DNA from: UBA7328 sp002471345
GTDB lineage: Bacteria; Bacteroidota; Bacteroidia; Chitinophagales; Saprospiraceae
Assembly (NCBI GenBank): GCA_964011275.1
Contig: CAXGOB010000125.1
Span: forward strand, 1 to 9,378
Direction: 5' to 3'
DNA: 9,378 nt
Shown: positions 6,782-9,378 of the stretch, piece after piece
Position numbering within the stretch: the stretch's first letter is position 1
Layout: every line of letters starts with the position of its first letter
Program-made: the position numbers and the translations under genes
The notes under the pieces: model-generated
Database searches by the model: none
Seen by the model: only the letters and a program-made list of their open reading frames with translations
What the model was told of the DNA's origin: nothing

Positions 6782-6906
6782 AATAGTAGGGTGCATTATA
6801 TCAACTAGGGATCCTTTTTGTGCAAATTATGACGTTTAAATAGTATGCTTATTAAATGTCCGAAATATAAAATGGAGTATTACATGAATCCCATAACCAT
6901 TTATCT

Positions 6907-7749
6907 ATGAGACAAATTGCTTCTATTTGCATTCTTTCTTTATTGATTTCATGTAAATCAGTTTTAGTTTATACAGATGTAGATTCACCTGTTTTTTATG
7001 ATAATGATCTAAGTGGTTTTGATTATTTACCCGATGAATTAATCAAAGTAGTCACTTACAATATTCACTATGGTATACCACCTGAAGAGGCTCTAAAAGA
7101 AATTAAAAGTCATTCACTTTTGGATGATACTGACATTTTTCTTTTGCAAGAAATGGATGAGGTAGGGGTGAAATATCTCGCAGAAAATTTAGGTCTAAAC
7201 TTTGTGTATTATCCAATTACCAAAAATGACAAACTCGATTTGAATTTTGGCAATGCAGTCTTATTAAAGAGCAAGATTTTAGAGCATAAGAAGGTGATTT
7301 TGCCCCATGAGAAAAAGGGCAATGGCAGAAAGCGACACGCAGTTTTTTGTAGGACTGAGATGAATGATCAAACCTTATGGATATGTAATGCCCATACTGA
7401 GACAACCGTAATGAGAAGAAATAAAAGACTGAACCAGAGATTATACATTATGAATTATATCAATGTGAATATACCTGATAATGAGTTTGTTATCGTGGGT
7501 GGAGATCTAAATACCTTCTTCAAAAGAGACCTTATGAACACAATATCCAAATTTAAAGAAGGTGGATATACTCATGCTTCAAAAGAGGTCAATGGTACTG
7601 CAAGAGCTATATTCAATATTTTTAATCCCACTTTGGATCATATTTTCATTAAAGGGCTAGAAGTTATATCCTCTGGGAAAGAAGACAGATCACTATTGAG
7701 TGATCATAAACCTGTCTTTGTTGAGTTGAAAGTGAAATCAATCGAATAA
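6907..7749 (+). CDS. Endonuclease/exonuclease/phosphatase (EEP) family lipoprotein
   Basis: A 280-residue predicted lipoprotein with a metal-dependent phosphodiesterase/phosphatase fold (EEP superfamily, which includes DNase I, ExoIII, sphingomyelinases and inositol phosphatases). The signal peptide ends SLLISC, with Cys16 as the likely lipidated residue. The following residues (KSVLVYTD) lack the acidic run used as a surface-export signal in many Bacteroidota lipoproteins, so a periplasm-facing location is more likely. Catalytic landmarks in order: TYNIHYG (N52), LLQEMDE (metal ligand E82), NAHTE (H163), GGDLNTF (D200, N202), LDHIF (D244) and LSDHKPV (D266, H267). All expected residues are present, so it should be active. 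The substrate is not predictable; envelope anchoring argues for extracytoplasmic nucleic acid or a phospholipid/phosphoester. It opens the plus-strand gene group, 83 bp before the small membrane protein gene. Confidence 0.9.
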   Translation: MRQIASICILSLLISCKSVLVYTDVDSPVFYDNDLSGFDYLPDELIKVVTYNIHYGIPPEEALKEIKSHSLLDDTDIFLLQEMDEVGVKYLAENLGLNFVYYPITKNDKLDLNFGNAVLLKSKILEHKKVILPHEKKGNGRKRHAVFCRTEMNDQTLWICNAHTETTVMRRNKRLNQRLYIMNYINVNIPDNEFVIVGGDLNTFFKRDLMNTISKFKEGGYTHASKEVNGTARAIFNIFNPTLDHIFIKGLEVISSGKEDRSLLSDHKPVFVELKVKSIE

Positions 7750-7832
7750 CCTTCTTGATTGGTCAAAATCAAATCATTTATACTTCATTCTACACTTAAA
7801 TTGATGATGTAGAGAATTATTGAATACCACAA

Positions 7833-8012
7833 ATGAGAAATAATATCAAAAGAGAAAGTATTGCTTTTGCCGCATTCATTACAGCTTTTATTGTTCTATT
7901 GGTCCTTTTGATAGGGTACGGAAATAAATATCAAAATATCATTCCTTTTACTGGATTCATTATCATTGTCTCTATGTGTGTATCTCCTGTTTTTCTAAAC
8001 CTTGAGAAATGA
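7833..8012 (+). CDS. Small two-helix membrane protein, 59 residues, unknown function
   Basis: A short ORF starting MRNNIKRES and ending LNLEK before a TGA at 8010-8012. The basic N-terminus precedes a first hydrophobic segment (about 10-29, IAFAAFITAFIVLLVLLIGY). A short polar linker GNKYQN is followed by a second hydrophobic segment (about 36-55). By the positive-inside rule both ends would be cytoplasmic. Support for coding: it fills the gap between two plus-strand genes, its stop overlaps the next start by 4 bp (ATGA), and its protein shows clean membrane-helix periodicity. No homologue is recognised. It may be a partner or anchor for the hydrolase that follows, or serve mainly to couple its translation. 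No Shine-Dalgarno sequence precedes the ATG. Confidence 0.72.
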   Translation: MRNNIKRESIAFAAFITAFIVLLVLLIGYGNKYQNIIPFTGFIIIVSMCVSPVFLNLEK

Positions 8013-9091
8013 AGTTGAAGTGGATAAGGTGGATATTTATCCTTATTGGGGTCCTCTTATTCATTTTTTTATCCGTTTTGTCTCATTGGAGCCCACAGAA
8101 AACTGACTCTATTTATAATAATGAAGGTCAGATTATAGAGAATTCCATAAGTAAGATTGAAAATATTGAGATCAATGGAGTTTCTCAGAGGGTTGTAATC
8201 AGAGGATGGGATAAAAACAATCCAGTATTGCTTCATTTACATGGTGGGCCTGGGAATCCTGATCGGCCATTCATAAGACGACTTAATGCTCATGTAGAAG
8301 ATTTATTCACAGTTATATACTGGGACCAAAGAGGTATAGGAGGAAGTTATCATAAGGATATTGAGCCTCACAGCATCTCACTTGTTCAGATTGCTGATGA
8401 TGGTATTGTTATTTCAGAATATTTCAAAGAACGGTTCAATAAGGACAAAATTTACATTCAAGGACATTCTTGGGGTACGGCTGTTGGAATAACAATGGCA
8501 CAAAAAAGACCTGATCTTTTTCATGCCTATATAGGTATTGGCCAAATGGCTTCTTCAGCGAGGAGTGAAAAAATATCTTATCAGTATGCTCTTGAAGAGG
8601 CCCATAAAGCCCATAATGAAAAAGATATAAAAGTGCTGAATGATATTGGAAGTCCTCCTTATCTAGAGGAGAATTGGATTGAAAATATGCTTAAACAGAG
8701 ACAAATATTGTGGAAATATGAAAACCCAGAAAACCCAGTAGAACAATCTATGTTTCAAATATATATGGTATACATCATGCATCCGGAGTATTCCATATTT
8801 GATAAGATTGGGATGCTCAAAGGAGCAGGTTTGGCTATGAAATATCTATGGGATGATGCTATGAACATTGATTTTTTCAAGACTGTTCCAAATTTAGACC
8901 TTCCAATCTACATCATTCAAGGTAAATATGATAAGCATACTTCCACTGTAGTGGCTAAGACTTACTTCGATAGTTTGAATGCTCCTTTGAAACAATATTT
9001 TGAATTTGAAAAGTCAGCTCACGCTCCACATTTTGAAGAATATAATAGATACAAGAAGATATTAAGAGAAGAAGTTCTGAAATTGAATTAG
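8009..9091 (+). CDS. Membrane-anchored alpha/beta hydrolase (proline iminopeptidase-like)
   Basis: A 360-residue serine hydrolase of the alpha/beta fold. Residues 6-25 form a single hydrophobic helix after a basic start (MKLKWIR), a signal anchor that would place the enzyme on the periplasmic face. The catalytic domain begins about residue 55. HGGPG (78-82) supplies the oxyanion hole and is typical of proline iminopeptidases (peptidase family S33), as is YWDQRGIGGS (104-113). The nucleophile elbow is GHSWG with Ser154; the likely acid is Asp308 in GKYDKHT and the base His338 in SAHAPHFEE. A helical cap domain lies between about 175 and 290. The triad looks complete. The substrate may be an N-terminal prolyl peptide, but many relatives with HGGPG are esterases or have unknown substrates. 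The start overlaps the stop of the 59-residue protein gene, suggesting translational coupling. Confidence 0.9.
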   Translation: MKLKWIRWIFILIGVLLFIFLSVLSHWSPQKTDSIYNNEGQIIENSISKIENIEINGVSQRVVIRGWDKNNPVLLHLHGGPGNPDRPFIRRLNAHVEDLFTVIYWDQRGIGGSYHKDIEPHSISLVQIADDGIVISEYFKERFNKDKIYIQGHSWGTAVGITMAQKRPDLFHAYIGIGQMASSARSEKISYQYALEEAHKAHNEKDIKVLNDIGSPPYLEENWIENMLKQRQILWKYENPENPVEQSMFQIYMVYIMHPEYSIFDKIGMLKGAGLAMKYLWDDAMNIDFFKTVPNLDLPIYIIQGKYDKHTSTVVAKTYFDSLNAPLKQYFEFEKSAHAPHFEEYNRYKKILREEVLKLN

Positions 9092-9378
9092 TCATCTTTT
9101 TAGGACCATATTACCCTTGTGTTTTTCTATTATTCTCAGCATCTTATTTTGATCTTTTATGAGATTATAAGGATGATCTTCAAAGAATCGTTCTAGTTCA
9201 AAACCTTTGGAAACAGCTATATCTATATATTTATAAAAGTTGTTCAGTTCGCCCATCAAGAGATAGGCTTCTGCTTTTGTAGAGTAAGGAAAACCAGCTT
9301 CTGGATTAATATCAATTGCTATATCCACATAATAGAGTGATGAATCATATTGCTCCACCATATATTGTGACATAGCTA
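9092..9378 (-). CDS. C-terminal part of a TPR-like repeat protein (5' end beyond window)
   Basis: About 95 residues are visible up to the stop at 9094-9092. The frame remains open through the right edge (an Ala codon precedes the first visible Met), so the Met at 9373 need not be the start and the gene most likely begins outside the window. The text has tetratricopeptide-repeat character: YDSSLYYVDIAIDINPEAGFP followed by a helix pair with AEAYLLMGELNNFYKYIDIAVSKGF, then an ending resembling the last repeats of TPR proteins (FFEDHPYNLIKD). TPR arrays bind partner proteins; the N-terminal domain that would tell its role (kinase, cyclase, regulator or lipoprotein) is not visible. The gene runs against the hydrolase gene with no base between the two stop codons. 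Confidence 0.7.
   Translation of the reverse strand, partial: AMSQYMVEQYDSSLYYVDIAIDINPEAGFPYSTKAEAYLLMGELNNFYKYIDIAVSKGFELERFFEDHPYNLIKDQNKMLRIIEKHKGNMVLKR

Larger units (their letters stand above)
6470..6906. other. 437-bp divergent intergenic region
   Basis: Lies between the start of the minus-strand LolA/ABC operon and the start of the plus-strand EEP lipoprotein gene, so it should hold both promoters. The minus-strand candidate is the box at 6499-6506. For the plus strand I found no clean TAnnTTTG box; the nearest is TAAGCTTTG at 6674-6682, which has one extra base and lies far from the gene. The region also holds a T-rich run (about 6711-6717) and two inverted repeats (6719-6744 and 6763-6781). 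No convincing ORF is present: the open frame crossing 6470-6591 on the plus strand begins antisense inside the LolA-like gene. Confidence 0.7.

Noticed and set aside
7217..7405. Minus-strand open frame of 62 codons
   Set aside because: Antisense within the EEP gene, whose catalytic motifs show which strand codes.
7755..7813. Possible terminator after the EEP gene: TTGATT/AATCAA (7755-7772) and TCTACA/TGTAGA (7789-7813)
   Set aside because: Six-pair A/T-rich stems with loose loops and no T-run; too weak to call a terminator or to separate the EEP gene from the small ORF.

Overview
The window looks like chromosomal DNA from a Bacteroidota bacterium, possibly a marine Cytophagia-type organism. 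Reasons for this reading: the DNA is A/T-rich; nearly all starts lack a Shine-Dalgarno sequence; a Bacteroidota-type -7 box (TAnnTTTG) lies just upstream of one gene; and the gene families (LolA-like protein with an FtsX-type ABC transporter, GH10 enzyme, EEP-family lipoprotein) fit that phylum. The assignment is an inference from style, not from a marker gene. No rRNA, tRNA, insertion sequence, phage gene or CRISPR array was seen.

Left part (1-6469), all on the minus strand and read right to left. The order is a secreted LolA-like periplasmic protein (6469-5699), two FtsX/LolC-E-type ABC permeases (5554-4325 and 4324-3104), their LolD/MacB-type ATPase (3093-2425), a signal-peptide-bearing outer-membrane beta-barrel protein (2366-1182), and a membrane-anchored GH10 glycoside hydrolase (1155 to beyond position 1). 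The first five genes supply a part for each envelope layer: inner-membrane motor, periplasmic lipid-binding-type carrier and outer-membrane barrel. They read as one trans-envelope transport system for a hydrophobic or lipid-like cargo, of unknown identity and direction. The layout is reminiscent of clusters in which an RND/MMPL transporter is paired with a LolA-fold protein and a DUF1302-type barrel, but with an ABC engine instead. The only sizeable gap within the operon (144 bp, between the LolA-like gene and the first permease) carries a perfect 30-bp A/T-rich palindrome.

Middle (6470-6906): a 437-bp divergent intergenic region. It holds a candidate promoter for the minus-strand operon and two inverted repeats that do not look like terminators.

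Right part (6907-9378): a plus-strand group made of an endonuclease/exonuclease/phosphatase (EEP) family lipoprotein (6907-7749), a short two-helix membrane protein of 59 residues (7833-8012), and a membrane-anchored alpha/beta hydrolase of the proline-iminopeptidase type (8009-9091). The last two overlap by 4 bp and are probably translationally coupled. A minus-strand gene encoding the C-terminal part of a TPR-like protein enters from the right edge and ends at 9092, directly abutting the hydrolase stop codon. Most products here are predicted to sit in or beyond the inner membrane, so the window is an envelope-biology region.
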